This document shows positions 36,485 to 45,312 of a DNA stretch of 64,000 nucleotides, in pieces. Location of the stretch: assembly GCF_002743255.1 (NCBI RefSeq), contig NZ_PDYY01000006.1:1-64000 (forward strand), written 5' to 3'. The notes under the pieces are model-generated. The model was not told where the DNA came from. It worked only from the letters and a program-made list of their open reading frames with translations, and searched no databases. Made by a program: the position numbers and the translations under genes. Numbering within the stretch: the stretch's first letter is position 1; every line of letters starts with the position of its first letter. This DNA is from Sporosarcina sp. P2. GTDB lineage: Bacteria > Bacillota > Bacilli > Bacillales_A > Planococcaceae.

Positions 36485-36618
36485 GGATTGAAGCGGAAGC
36501 TGGCGGTGACTCCCGATGGATCAGCCCGATTAGGTGAGACAACCAAAAGAGAGCAACGCGAACTGGTTGGCTCACCGCAGGCCCATGGGAAAGCTTCCGC
36601 CAGCTGGAGCTTCAATCC
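36485..36618 (+). repeat. Dispersed palindromic element R9 (inner II, outer B), best-paired copy
   Basis: The outer arm GGATTGAAGC (36485-36494) pairs perfectly with GCTTCAATCC (36609-36618). A symmetric GGA/GGA internal loop follows, then AGCTGGCGG with CCGCCAGCT. The core CCC-G-ATGG pairs with CCATGGG. The inner arm GGTGAG-A-CAACC faces GGTTG-G-CTCACC. Nearly the whole 134-bp unit folds into one long hairpin. Confidence 0.9.
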
Positions 36619-36655
36619 CCTCATACACACCCCGTCACTCACAAGTCATAAACCA

Positions 36656-36690
36656 AAAAAACAAGCCCAGCATAAGCTGGACTTGTCTCG
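36656..36690 (-). terminator. Terminator of hpf
   Basis: Minus strand: ACAAGTCCAGC pairs with GCTGGGCTTGT around TTAT and is followed by a T run. Confidence 0.9.
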
Positions 36691-36697
36691 ATTCGTA

Positions 36698-37252
36698 TTA
36701 GTTTGTTTCGATTAAGCCATACTTGCCGTCTTTACGCTTGTAGACAATATGCGTGCCGTCGGAATCTGCATCTGTAAAGATGAAGAAACTGTGGCCTAAC
36801 ATGTTCATTTGAAGGATCGCTTCTTCTTGATCCATCGGCTTCAAATCGAACTGCTTCGTACGTACTACGTCGAACTCCGCGTCGTCTTCGATCTCTTGAG
36901 TATTATTGCCATCAACCGACTGGAAGAAAGCCGCTACACCCTCACGCTCACGTGACTTACGATTAACACGTGTTTTATATTTGCGAATTTGACGCTCTAG
37001 CTTGTCGACGATTAAATCCACAGCTGCGTACATATCATTGTGACGCTCCTCTGCGCGAAGTGTCAAATTCTTCATTGGAATTGTAATTTCCACTTTTGTT
37101 TGTTTATCACTATACACTTTCAAGTTAACATTAGCTGTAGCGTTTACACCTTCTGTAAAGTAACGCTCCAGTTTCTCAACTTTCTTTTCAACGTACTCTC
37201 TGATCGCCGGAGTTACCTCGACGTTTTCACCGCGAATATTGAAGTCTAACAT
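36698..37252 (-). CDS. hpf: Long ribosome hibernation promoting factor
   Basis: A 184-residue long-form HPF. The N-terminal S30AE domain (about 1-100; FNIRGENVEVTPAIREYVEKK) binds the decoding region. A linker leads to the C-terminal dimerisation domain (about 125-184; LKPMDQEEAILQMNMLGHSFF), which pairs ribosomes into 100S particles. In B. subtilis the gene (yvyD) is also next to secA and the fli genes. AAAGGAGG precedes the ATG. Confidence 0.96.
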   Translation of the reverse strand: MLDFNIRGENVEVTPAIREYVEKKVEKLERYFTEGVNATANVNLKVYSDKQTKVEITIPMKNLTLRAEERHNDMYAAVDLIVDKLERQIRKYKTRVNRKSREREGVAAFFQSVDGNNTQEIEDDAEFDVVRTKQFDLKPMDQEEAILQMNMLGHSFFIFTDADSDGTHIVYKRKDGKYGLIETN

Positions 37253-37368
37253 ATGAACTCCTCCTTTTTTAAACCCTCACTACCTTACTTCTTCATAGTA
37301 CCCTTAAAATCCTTTCTAAAACTTAAGAAGTATGCAGAATTGTAAAGAAACTTCTGATTCATGTTAAT

Positions 37369-37740
37369 TTATTCTGTTTCTTTCACTTTACGGGCATGAT
37401 GTTTTAATTCTTCGGTGATCAGCGCATCCATTTTTTGCTCTTCATCAAACTCGAATCCATACTCAAAGCCATATTCTGTTTCCTTCTTCCAAGCCACATT
37501 ACCTAAAATTTCAAAATGATGCTGATAGATTGTAAACTCTAATTGCAGTGCAAGAATTTCTAAACGAACAGGCAGATCCAGATGCGTCACGAACTTCACT
37601 CCGCCTGTGCTAATATCCAAAATTTCACAATTTCCTTCATTAGACATGCTTCTCTCTTCATTATTTAGTTGAATGCGGAATGTGGCCGGTATGTATGGAT
37701 TGAATGTGTACCGAAAGTAGTCGTGGCGATTATAACGCAT
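37369..37740 (-). CDS. PilZ-domain protein (c-di-GMP binding candidate)
   Basis: A 123-residue single-domain protein. The start at 37740 (MRYNRHDYFRY) is supported by AAAGGA 8 nt upstream; a longer frame to 37854 runs back through the fliT terminator and is rejected. The second PilZ motif is present as DISTGGVKF (about residues 45-53, DxSxxG class). The first, an Arg-rich RxxxR, may be formed by the N-terminal arginines but is not canonical. Set between hpf and the fliT-fliS-fliD genes, it may link c-di-GMP to motility, as YpfA/MotI does in B. subtilis. Confidence 0.75.
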   Translation of the reverse strand: MRYNRHDYFRYTFNPYIPATFRIQLNNEERSMSNEGNCEILDISTGGVKFVTHLDLPVRLEILALQLEFTIYQHHFEILGNVAWKKETEYGFEYGFEFDEEQKMDALITEELKHHARKVKETE

Positions 37741-37777
37741 AGGATTAGTCCTTTCTTTTGAATACGTATATGTAAAA

Positions 37778-37808
37778 AAACCGAAAGAGATTCCTCTCTT
37801 CCGGTTAT
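37778..37808 (-). terminator. Terminator of the flaG-fliD-fliS-fliT unit
   Basis: Minus strand: AACCGGAAGAGA pairs with TCTCTTTCGGTT and is followed by a T run. It abuts the fliT stop codon. Confidence 0.88.
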
Positions 37809-38161
37809 CAGTGCTTCGAATCGAAATAGGCACCGTCTGGGGACATCTTACCATATGGATTTACATAGCTATTCATGTTTTCTTTTTTTGCTTGGGATTG
37901 TGAAATGTCTGTGCGAATCGTATGTGTGAAGCGTTCCAGACTCGTTTGTACATCTTTCTCCAAACGAATTAATTCCTCACCAAATGCATCTTCTTCTGCT
38001 GTGAAAGGCTGGGCTATTTGTGACTGCAACAGATCACGTTCATTCAGTATCTGATTAATTTGCTCGATGACTTCATCACGTTTTTCTTCATCTACTACCT
38101 GTACAAGCGCAATCAATCGAAGAGAGCGGTCACGCCACATCGTCATGGCAGGTCGGATCAT
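37808..38161 (-). CDS. fliT: FliT-like flagellar chaperone
   Basis: A 117-residue, largely helical, charged protein. It has no sharp motif, but its size and place directly after fliS (4-nt ATGA overlap) match fliT, whose product is the export chaperone of the FliD cap. The last 20 residues (NPYGKMSPDGAYFDSKH) look unstructured. The assignment rests mainly on gene order. Confidence 0.75.
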   Translation of the reverse strand: MIRPAMTMWRDRSLRLIALVQVVDEEKRDEVIEQINQILNERDLLQSQIAQPFTAEEDAFGEELIRLEKDVQTSLERFTHTIRTDISQSQAKKENMNSYVNPYGKMSPDGAYFDSKH

Positions 38162-38559
38162 ATCTCGCTCACGTTGGAGTATTGTTTCGTACGATTAATC
38201 TGGATTACTTGTTTCCACGTATCGCGGAATTCCGTAATGATTCCTGCTGCTTCTTCAAACATCGCCGGATCATTTTGGATATTGCCATCAATCAAGCGGC
38301 TGTTCACGAATTCGTACAGGACCAGCATGTTTTTGGATACGTCATAGGATGTATCCAATGTCAGCATCAATTCCGTCACAATCGCTTGTGCTTTTTGAAT
38401 TGCAATATTTTTTTGCTCCAAATTACCTTTAGCCAGTTCCATCTTCCCTTGCTGAATAAATTTAAGGCATCCGTTATAAAGCATTAAAGTTAGCTCACCG
38501 GGCGTTGAAGTCGTCACTGTATTCGTTTGATATGCTGCATAAGGGTTGTTAGTAGCCAT
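38158..38559 (-). CDS. fliS: Flagellin export chaperone FliS
   Basis: A 133-residue four-helix chaperone that keeps flagellin unfolded for export. Family words: NPYAAYQTNTV at the N-terminus and GELTLMLYNGCLKFI (about residues 21-35). The ATG at 38559 gives the usual MATNNPYAAYQ start; one at 38568 sits too close to the AAGGAG site. It follows fliD and overlaps fliT. Confidence 0.93.
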   Translation of the reverse strand: MATNNPYAAYQTNTVTTSTPGELTLMLYNGCLKFIQQGKMELAKGNLEQKNIAIQKAQAIVTELMLTLDTSYDVSKNMLVLYEFVNSRLIDGNIQNDPAMFEEAAGIITEFRDTWKQVIQINRTKQYSNVSEI

Positions 38560-38592
38560 GTATGTCATTCTCCTTTTTCTAGCTAAGTTGCG

Positions 38593-40110
38593 TTACATGC
38601 CGCCGCCAAGTGAACTCATCAACTGAGCAGACTGTGAATTCGCACGTTGGATAGCTTGCTCCATTGCGTTAAACTGTTTCCAGTAACGACTTTCCATCAT
38701 TTTTAACTTACTTTCAAAGCGCTCGATTTGTTTGTCCATGCTTTTGAGGGAGCGACCCAGGGCAAACGTGTCGTTTACCGCTGTTGAACTACCCGCTTTA
38801 ACGGTAATCTTTTTTTGAGCGTCTTGTAATTCAGTTCGGTATTGTTGTGCAATTCCTCCCTTTTTAGGATTCGTATTGCTTTTACCGATTAAATCATAGA
38901 CTGCGTTTGGATTTTCCGAAATTTTCGCACGAAGTGTATCTTCATTGATTGTTAATTTACCGTTGTCTAAATAATTACTCGTTGTTTCAATGCCTAAATC
39001 TTTCAGGCTGATATTGATTTTTTTTCCATCTTTGTCAGTAGAGGCAACAGTGCTACTCATAATAGAACGTAAATTATTTAGCATCGAAGTTAGTGCTGGA
39101 TCGCCCTTTAAGGTACCGCTCTTGGCTTTTTCTTCCCAAAGTTCAATTTCCTTTTCTTTCATATCGGCTTTTTGTTCATCGGAAAGCGGGTGAAAAGACT
39201 TGAATTGTTTTTCTTTAATTTTGCTGTTCAGTTTTTCGATCATTTCGTTATAGTCATTGACGAATTCTACTACTGATTTTAAGATTTGATCCGTGTCGGT
39301 TGTTGAGTTAAATGTTACAGGCGAAGTTGTCGTCTGTTTAAGTGAAACTTCAAATCCATTAATAGTGAATGTGTTAGATGCGCGTGTTGTTTCTAGACCA
39401 TTAAAGGTAAACTTTGCGTCAGAACCTTCTTTTGAAACCGCTTTGTTTATACCTTCTCCATTAATATCTAATTTTAAGGCTGACGCAATAGTACCTTCAA
39501 TCTTGATTTCCCCTGCACCGCTACTTTTCGTATTCAATGCAATTTGACCTGATGATGAATCATAAAATGCACTGACACCAGTTTTTTCATTGATTTGAGT
39601 CAAGATAGAATCTATTGTTGAATCCTTATCAAACACTACATCGTATGGTTCCCTTCCAGGCGCTGTTATCTTTAATGTCGGGCTAGTAATAGCAGAATCT
39701 AATTGCGATATTTTCAAAGTTTTCACTTGTTCGTCGGTAAGATTTTCTTCGACGTTATCTTTGTTTTTTTGTGTAAGTTTACCACTTTGAAATGTCGCTT
39801 GCTTTGCTAACGTTGTCACTTCAATCGTCCCCGAAAAGTCAGAAATTGATCCCTTAGCTGTAATACTAACCGCCTTATCATCAGACACACTGACGCTTTT
39901 CTTCATATACGTGCTCTGCTTCATGACCGTGTCAAATAGCTTATCGCTCGACTTTCTCAAGTCACGGTTGGTGGAACGATAATCGTCTAGTTGCCATTGT
40001 GTGTATTGTTTCTTTTGTGTAATTTTATCAAGAGGAATCCGATGCGCTTTCATCATGTCTCTGATAATGGATTCTGTATCGATTCCGGATGCCAATCCGC
40101 CGATTCTCAT
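38593..40110 (-). CDS. fliD: Flagellar filament cap protein FliD
   Basis: A 505-residue cap protein that folds flagellin at the filament tip. The N-terminal MRIGGLASGIDTESIIRDMM is diagnostic, and the FliD C domain (about 230-500) ends in a helical region with FESKLKMMESRYWKQFNAME. It lies between flaG and fliS on one transcript. Confidence 0.95.
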   Translation of the reverse strand: MRIGGLASGIDTESIIRDMMKAHRIPLDKITQKKQYTQWQLDDYRSTNRDLRKSSDKLFDTVMKQSTYMKKSVSVSDDKAVSITAKGSISDFSGTIEVTTLAKQATFQSGKLTQKNKDNVEENLTDEQVKTLKISQLDSAITSPTLKITAPGREPYDVVFDKDSTIDSILTQINEKTGVSAFYDSSSGQIALNTKSSGAGEIKIEGTIASALKLDINGEGINKAVSKEGSDAKFTFNGLETTRASNTFTINGFEVSLKQTTTSPVTFNSTTDTDQILKSVVEFVNDYNEMIEKLNSKIKEKQFKSFHPLSDEQKADMKEKEIELWEEKAKSGTLKGDPALTSMLNNLRSIMSSTVASTDKDGKKINISLKDLGIETTSNYLDNGKLTINEDTLRAKISENPNAVYDLIGKSNTNPKKGGIAQQYRTELQDAQKKITVKAGSSTAVNDTFALGRSLKSMDKQIERFESKLKMMESRYWKQFNAMEQAIQRANSQSAQLMSSLGGGM

Positions 40111-40130
40111 CGTGCCTCACACCTTTTTAG

Positions 40131-40505
40131 TTATATTTTATGATCGATTAGTAATCCAATGAAGTCTCTCATGGCTGCATGTATGTCGAGCAATTTTTTT
40201 GGCGGTATTTCACGCACTACCTCTTCCGTTTCAGGGTCCACGATCGTTACGTAATATTCATTCAGCTGTTCGTGAAATTTAAATCGTAACTGGACATTCG
40301 CACTTTCGAGGAATTTATTCATACCATCCGTTAATTCTTTCGCCTCACTCTTTGACAACTCCACTTGTAGTTCTGGTGTCATCTGTTGAGTTGGTTGACC
40401 AATGGGCTGAATACTTGGAACTTCACTTCTGTTTTCAACAGTCCCACTCGCATATGATGTTTGCACTGGTTGGGTTGCGGGGCCTTCGCCAATTCGGTTG
40501 ACCAT
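40131..40505 (-). CDS. flaG: FlaG family flagellar protein (YvyC)
   Basis: A 124-residue protein with a Pro/Gln/Thr-rich N-terminal half and the FlaG domain (about 50-124): LRFKFHEQLNEYYVTIVDPE and VVREIPPKKLLDIHAAMRDF. FlaG modulates filament length in some bacteria. First gene of the flaG-fliD-fliS-fliT unit. Confidence 0.92.
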   Translation of the reverse strand: MVNRIGEGPATQPVQTSYASGTVENRSEVPSIQPIGQPTQQMTPELQVELSKSEAKELTDGMNKFLESANVQLRFKFHEQLNEYYVTIVDPETEEVVREIPPKKLLDIHAAMRDFIGLLIDHKI

Positions 40506-40545
40506 GCTGGTTCCCCCCGTCTGTAATGAACAATCGTTATGTATA

Positions 40546-40572
40546 GTATCGGATTGAAATACGCGATGTTGA
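40546..40572 (-). promoter_or_regulatory. Candidate SigD promoter for flaG-fliD
   Basis: Minus strand TCAA (40572-40569), 15-nt spacer, TCCGATAC (40553-40546). The SigD consensus is TAAA-N15-GCCGATAT, so 3 of 4 and 6 of 8 positions match. Flagellar context supports it. Confidence 0.55.
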
Positions 40573-40764
40573 GCGTATCCCCTGTTTTTCTTCTATAGAT
40601 TCACAGCTATTGTATTTTTACGTTGCGTATGATGTATGGAAATTCTTGCGACTTCTATTCTTATGCAAATAAATATTTACCCCCGTTATGAAAAACAGAC
40701 TATTAGATTAGTCGAAAGTACTGTATGATTAGAATAATCTATAAGAGTAAAGGAGCATACATCC

Positions 40765-42732
40765 ATGTTTCATTCCATCAAAACGAAAATGATCCTTCTT
40801 GTCCTCGTGCTAGTTGCTGGCGGGGTCCTGACAATGACGGGAATTAGTAGCTGGTTAGTCAAAGAACGGACAGAGAAAAATCTTACAGAATCGAGCAGTA
40901 CGTTGCTAAATGAAATGAGTGCATCGATTGAAGCGGATTTACTGCAATACAGTAAAGGGTTAGACTTGCTGACCGATTCATCAGACTATACGAATGCGAC
41001 CGCCACAAGCGGTGAGGCAGACGTTGCGAAAGCACTTACCCACACGTTGGAGACGTACCCTGACGTATCTAGTACGTATCTTAGCTTTGCGACAAAAGAA
41101 ACGATGATTCGTCCTTACGTGGATTTGACAGACTTCGATCCGTCTACACGTGAATGGTATCAAAAGGCAGTAGCAGAAACAGATCGCGTACACTGGACCA
41201 AACCGTATATTGACGCAGCGACAGGTAACTTCATTATTAGTGCTTCAAAAGCCGTGATGAACGGCAATCAACTAGTTGGTGTTGTAGGCATTGATATTCA
41301 ATTATCCACCATGTCAGAAGATATCTCAGCAACAGCTATCCCCCATGGCGGTTATGCATTCATTCTCGATTCGGAAGGGACAGCTATCGCCCATCCTTCA
41401 CTCGTCGGGGAGAATCTCATGGATCGTGACTATGTAGCCGAAATGTACAAAAAGACAGCTGGCCACCATACATTCGAGCAAGAAGATGTCAAAAAGGTGG
41501 ACATGTTCACGACGATTCCAAACTTTGACTGGAAACTCGGGGTCATTTACGATCAGAAAAACATGCAATCTCTCGCAACCGGTTTACGAAACGTCATGAT
41601 CATTGCAGCTATCGTGACCCTAGCGATACTGGCGATTATTCTATTCATTTTCATCAGCCGAATATTGAAGCCGATTTTCCGTTTACAAGAGACCGTGCAG
41701 CAAGTAGCCGACGGCGATTTAACAGTCAGAGCCAACATCCAATCCACTGATGAAATTGGAGAATTAGGCACAGGGTTTGATAAGATGCTCGACCACATGA
41801 ACAGTTTGATTACGACCGTTACGCATTCCGCATCCAATGTACTGGCGAGTTCACAAAACTTGAGTGCAGTATCCGAAGAAACCAATGCGACAAGTGAAGA
41901 AATCGCGAGTGCTTTGGCAGAAATTACGCGAGGCGTTGTGGAGTCTGCGGACAATGCGGAAACCGTGACGACTCGTGCGGAGTTATTGAATCAGCAAATT
42001 CAAGAAGCCAATGATACAGCCAGCGAAATGGCAAGTTTGGCAACAGAAGCCGTAACATTCAACGCAGATGGGCGCGCACAGATGAGTATTTTAAGCTCTT
42101 CCTTCAATAACTGGAATCAAGACTTGCAACAAATGGGCACGATGATCGGCTCATTAGAAGATAAAGTGAAAGCGATCAGTTCCGTCATTGACGCCATCAC
42201 GTCGATCTCTTCCCAGACCAATTTACTTGCGTTAAACGCTAGTATTGAAGCAGCGAGGGCCGGAGAACACGGTAAAGGCTTTGCAGTTGTAGCAAACGAA
42301 GTCCGTCAATTGGCAGAGCAGTCTGCGAAATCTGCGGAACAAGTACGTTCTACGATTCAAGAACTGCAAAACGGCACACAACATGTCATTGAGCAAATGG
42401 ACAATACACGGAATACATTTGAACGACAAAGTACAGTCGTACTAGATACAGAAGGAATATTCGAAAATATTTCTAGTTTCATTGGCGATATGCAATCCCG
42501 GATTAATCAATTCACTATGGCTCTTCAAGAAATGGATGTGCATAAAAACGATGTCTCCGAGCAAATTCAAATTTTACTATCCACAACAGAAGAATCTGCA
42601 GCGGCTTGTGAAGAAGTGAGTGCCTCTTCAGATGAACAACTCCACGCAATTGGTTCTGTTGCCGAAGCGGCTGAAGCACTGACTCAGTTGAGTGAAGACC
42701 TTAGTAATGCCGTGGAACGATTCAAAATCTAA
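40765..42732 (+). CDS. Methyl-accepting chemotaxis protein with dCache sensor (1)
   Basis: A 655-residue chemoreceptor with membrane helix 1 (about 8-30), an extracellular dCache_1 domain (about 35-270; [21 protein letters not shown]), membrane helix 2 (about 275-300), HAMP (about 300-355; [21 protein letters not shown]) and a cytoplasmic signalling coil with the CheA/CheW tip [20 protein letters not shown] then [16 protein letters not shown]. dCache receptors often sense amino acids or organic acids; the ligand is unknown. Followed by its own terminator. Confidence 0.95.
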   Translation: MFHSIKTKMILLVLVLVAGGVLTMTGISSWLVKERTEKNLTESSSTLLNEMSASIEADLLQYSKGLDLLTDSSDYTNATATSGEADVAKALTHTLETYPDVSSTYLSFATKETMIRPYVDLTDFDPSTREWYQKAVAETDRVHWTKPYIDAATGNFIISASKAVMNGNQLVGVVGIDIQLSTMSEDISATAIPHGGYAFILDSEGTAIAHPSLVGENLMDRDYVAEMYKKTAGHHTFEQEDVKKVDMFTTIPNFDWKLGVIYDQKNMQSLATGLRNVMIIAAIVTLAILAIILFIFISRILKPIFRLQETVQQVADGDLTVRANIQSTDEIGELGTGFDKMLDHMNSLITTVTHSASNVLASSQNLSAVSEETNATSEEIASALAEITRGVVESADNAETVTTRAELLNQQIQEANDTASEMASLATEAVTFNADGRAQMSILSSSFNNWNQDLQQMGTMIGSLEDKVKAISSVIDAITSISSQTNLLALNASIEAARAGEHGKGFAVVANEVRQLAEQSAKSAEQVRSTIQELQNGTQHVIEQMDNTRNTFERQSTVVLDTEGIFENISSFIGDMQSRINQFTMALQEMDVHKNDVSEQIQILLSTTEESAAACEEVSASSDEQLHAIGSVAEAAEALTQLSEDLSNAVERFKI

Positions 42733-42739
42733 CACGATC

Positions 42740-42776
42740 CGCCTTTCCTTCTCTAAGGATTGGCGGATTTTTTTAT
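42740..42776 (+). terminator. Terminator of the first chemoreceptor gene
   Basis: ATCCGCC and TCCTT pair with AAGGA and GGCGGAT, followed by TTTTTT. Confidence 0.85.
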
Positions 42777-42845
42777 AAAAGCCAAGGCACTCCGAGAATC
42801 TTTGCATAGAATAAGGGTAGTTCCACATTTGGAGGTGAAATCAAT

Positions 42846-42962
42846 ATGGGAGAATCAGTTAAAGGATCTGGATACGATGGAGGCTTCGGCTTTGCAATGA
42901 TCGTTGTTCTGTTTATCTTATTGATCATTGTCGGCGCAGGATTTATGGGTTACGGTTGCTAA
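42846..42962 (+). CDS. YjcZ-type Gly-rich hydrophobic micro-protein (38 aa)
   Basis: A 38-residue protein: a Gly-rich head (MGESVKGSGYDGGFGFA) then a hydrophobic stretch (VVLFILLIIVGAGF), the pattern of the YjcZ/sporulation micro-protein family. GGAGGTGAAATCA precedes the ATG. The function of the family is not established. Confidence 0.8.
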   Translation: MGESVKGSGYDGGFGFAMIVVLFILLIIVGAGFMGYGC

Positions 42963-42987
42963 TTACTAAAAAATTGGAGGTGGAGAC

Positions 42988-43140
42988 ATGTTTGGATTCG
43001 GTGGATATGGCTACGGTGGTGGCGGTTACGGAGAATCCGGTTGTGAGACTGGTGGCAATTACCGCTCATGCGGTAACGGATTCGCATTGATTGTCGTTCT
43101 GTTTATCTTACTCATTATTGTAGGCGCCGCTTGCCTATAA
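42988..43140 (+). CDS. YjcZ-type Gly-rich hydrophobic micro-protein (50 aa)
   Basis: A 50-residue paralogue of the previous gene: Gly/Tyr-rich head (FGFGGYGYGGGGYGE), two cysteines (GCETGGNYRSCGNG) and the same hydrophobic tail (ALIVVLFILLIIVGAACL). GGAGGTGGAGAC precedes the ATG. It lies 25 nt after the first copy and before a strong terminator, so the two form a small operon. Confidence 0.82.
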   Translation: MFGFGGYGYGGGGYGESGCETGGNYRSCGNGFALIVVLFILLIIVGAACL

Positions 43141-43149
43141 TAGGTTAAA

Positions 43150-43186
43150 AAGAAACCTGTCGATTTTTCGACAGGTTTCTTCGTTT
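43150..43186 (+). terminator. Terminator of the YjcZ-type pair
   Basis: GAAACCTGTCGA pairs with TCGACAGGTTTC around TTTT. Confidence 0.88.
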
Positions 43187-43200
43187 TCTTGACACAACGA

Positions 43201-43227
43201 TGAACATATAGGAAATATAGCCGATAT
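43201..43227 (+). promoter_or_regulatory. SigD promoter for the second chemoreceptor gene
   Basis: TGAA (43201-43204), 15-nt spacer, GCCGATAT (43220-43227). The -10 is a perfect match to the SigD consensus, and the target is a chemotaxis gene, typical of the SigD regulon. Confidence 0.85.
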
Positions 43228-43278
43228 CAAGTTAGTCACACTAACGCATTACACATCTTAGAAGGAGCTGAACACCAC

Positions 43279-45261
43279 ATGTTACGGTCAATTAAAACAA
43301 AAATCATCTTAACCGCTATCATTTTATTCATTCTCGGCATTTCATTCATGACATGGATGACGAATGAGCAAGCGAAGAAACAATCTATTGCCAATGCCAT
43401 TGATTCGAGTAATGCTATCGTCAATGAAATGAGTTTTGGTATTTATCATTTTATGGACAAGTATGAAAAAGGATTGGCATTGCTCGCAACGACCGATACA
43501 GTAACTAAATTTATCGGTGAAAATGGCAAGGACGTATCCGTTAAGGAATTAGAGGAACGTTTGGGCAATTTCTTGTCCATGTATCCAAGTACGGATGCCG
43601 TCTATTATTCATTGACATCTAAATTTACTGTCATCAAACCGAATGGTGATTTAACGGATTATGATCCAACGACTAGAAACTGGTATATATTAGCGCAACA
43701 ATATCCAGACGAAGTGCAATGGACGGAACCGTATTTTGATGATACGACCAATCAGTTTGTCATCACTGCTTCTAAAGCCATTATGCTAGACGGCACGTTT
43801 GTCGGTGCTCTCGGACTGGATCTGGAACTAGCCGCTCTAACAGACGAAATAGCGGGTCGTGATATCGGCTATAACGGGTATCCTGTGTTGCTCGATGATC
43901 AAGGACTGGCTATCGTGCATCCTTCCAAATCAGGAACCGATGTAACAAACGAAGCGCACTACAAAAAAATGTATGATGCAGACCATGGTGTCATCCAATA
44001 TACCGATGATCACGGTATCGACAAGCGCAATATCTATACGACAATTCCCGACTTTAACTGGAAAGTTGGAGCAGTTTTTGAAGAACGCAATCTAAGCGCG
44101 ATGGCGAATTCATTACGCAACTCCATGCTACTTATTGCACTCCTTACGTTGCTTCTGACATTCGTTGGTCTATTTATCACAATCAGCCGTATGTTGAAGC
44201 CACTCGATACGGTCAAAGAATTGATGGCTAAAGTGTCTGGCGGGGATCTGACAGTACGTTCAGATAACCAAAGTACAGATGAAATTGGTGAACTGAGTCG
44301 TGACTTCAATCATATGGTGCAAAATATGAACACTATCATCACAGTCGTCCATACATCAGCAGACCATGTCCGTTCGAATTCCGAAAGCTTAAGTGCCGTA
44401 TCAGAAGAAACAAGTGCCGCAAGCAATGAAGTCGCCATGGCTGTTGGGGAAATTGCACAAGGTGCCGCTAAATCTGCAGAAGACGCAGAAATTGTGACAG
44501 AACGCATCGACCTTCTCAGCCAGGAAATCAATGAAATTCAAGAAAAATCGCAAGTGATGCTGGATATCGCAACACAAACTGGGATTCAAAACACCAATGG
44601 CCAACAACAAATGCATGCACTGAAGACTTCCTTTACGACTACGAGTAAAACGCTAGAAGAGATGTCCTACGACATGAATTCACTCGCAAGTAAAGTACAA
44701 GCAATCGGTAGTGTCATGGAAACGATTATGAACATTTCAAAACAAACCAACCTCTTGGCACTAAACGCAAGCATTGAAGCAGCTAGGGCCGGCGAGCACG
44801 GAAAAGGATTCGCAGTCGTAGCAGAAGAAGTCCGCACACTGGCTGAACAATCCGCACGTGCCACAGACGATGTCAAAGTAACAATAGAAGAATTACAAAA
44901 AGAATCACATATCGTATCTGAACAAATGCAACAAACCATCCACACATTCCGCGACCAAGGCGTAGTCGTCGGAGATACGGAAAATACGTTTGAAGAACTG
45001 TCTTCACTCATGGACACGATGCAAGAATCCATCCATATAGTATCCGATGAAATTCGCTTGATCGCTACGCACAAAGACGACGTGTCTTTAACCGTGGAAA
45101 CCATGTCCGCCACATCACAAGAAACCGCAGCGGCCTGCGAAGAAGTCAGCGCGTCCTCAGAAGAACAACTTCGCGCCATCCAGTCGGTGACAGAAGCTGC
45201 CGAAACATTGACTGAACTCAGCGAGCAGCTAACAGAAGTCATTGCACAATTTAAAATGTAA
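43279..45261 (+). CDS. Methyl-accepting chemotaxis protein with dCache sensor (2)
   Basis: A 660-residue paralogue of the receptor at 40765, with the same layout: helix 1 (about 8-28), dCache_1 (about 35-270; [20 protein letters not shown]), helix 2, HAMP (about 300-355) and the signalling tip [20 protein letters not shown]. The signalling halves are closely alike while the sensor domains differ more, suggesting a duplication followed by change of ligand. AAGGAG lies 11 nt before the ATG. Confidence 0.95.
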   Translation: MLRSIKTKIILTAIILFILGISFMTWMTNEQAKKQSIANAIDSSNAIVNEMSFGIYHFMDKYEKGLALLATTDTVTKFIGENGKDVSVKELEERLGNFLSMYPSTDAVYYSLTSKFTVIKPNGDLTDYDPTTRNWYILAQQYPDEVQWTEPYFDDTTNQFVITASKAIMLDGTFVGALGLDLELAALTDEIAGRDIGYNGYPVLLDDQGLAIVHPSKSGTDVTNEAHYKKMYDADHGVIQYTDDHGIDKRNIYTTIPDFNWKVGAVFEERNLSAMANSLRNSMLLIALLTLLLTFVGLFITISRMLKPLDTVKELMAKVSGGDLTVRSDNQSTDEIGELSRDFNHMVQNMNTIITVVHTSADHVRSNSESLSAVSEETSAASNEVAMAVGEIAQGAAKSAEDAEIVTERIDLLSQEINEIQEKSQVMLDIATQTGIQNTNGQQQMHALKTSFTTTSKTLEEMSYDMNSLASKVQAIGSVMETIMNISKQTNLLALNASIEAARAGEHGKGFAVVAEEVRTLAEQSARATDDVKVTIEELQKESHIVSEQMQQTIHTFRDQGVVVGDTENTFEELSSLMDTMQESIHIVSDEIRLIATHKDDVSLTVETMSATSQETAAACEEVSASSEEQLRAIQSVTEAAETLTELSEQLTEVIAQFKM

Positions 45262-45268
45262 ATGATTT

Positions 45269-45304
45269 TAGAGAAGATCCCTGGTATGTGGGATCTTCTC
45301 TTTT
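45269..45304 (+). terminator. Terminator of the second chemoreceptor gene
   Basis: AGAGAAGATCCC pairs with GGGATCTTCTCT, followed by TTTTTC. Confidence 0.9.
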
Positions 45305-45312
45305 TCGTGTGA

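Larger units (their letters stand above)
35773..36697. other. 925-bp intergenic region with three dispersed elements
   Basis: Between hpf and secA. It holds elements R7 (minus), R8 (plus) and R9 (plus), and the hpf terminator. It should also contain the secA promoter, but no clear -35/-10 pair stands out. The short ORFs here read through the palindromes. No gene is seen. Confidence 0.75.

Noticed and set aside
36179..36715. ORFs over elements R8 and R9
   Set aside because: Translated palindromic repeats; no start signals.
37741..37854. Longer N-terminus for the PilZ protein
   Set aside because: It would be read back through the fliT terminator; the internal ATG at 37740 has its own AAAGGA site.
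44667..45242. 191-residue minus-strand ORF inside the second chemoreceptor
   Set aside because: Antisense shadow of the coiled-coil signalling domain, low complexity and no start site.
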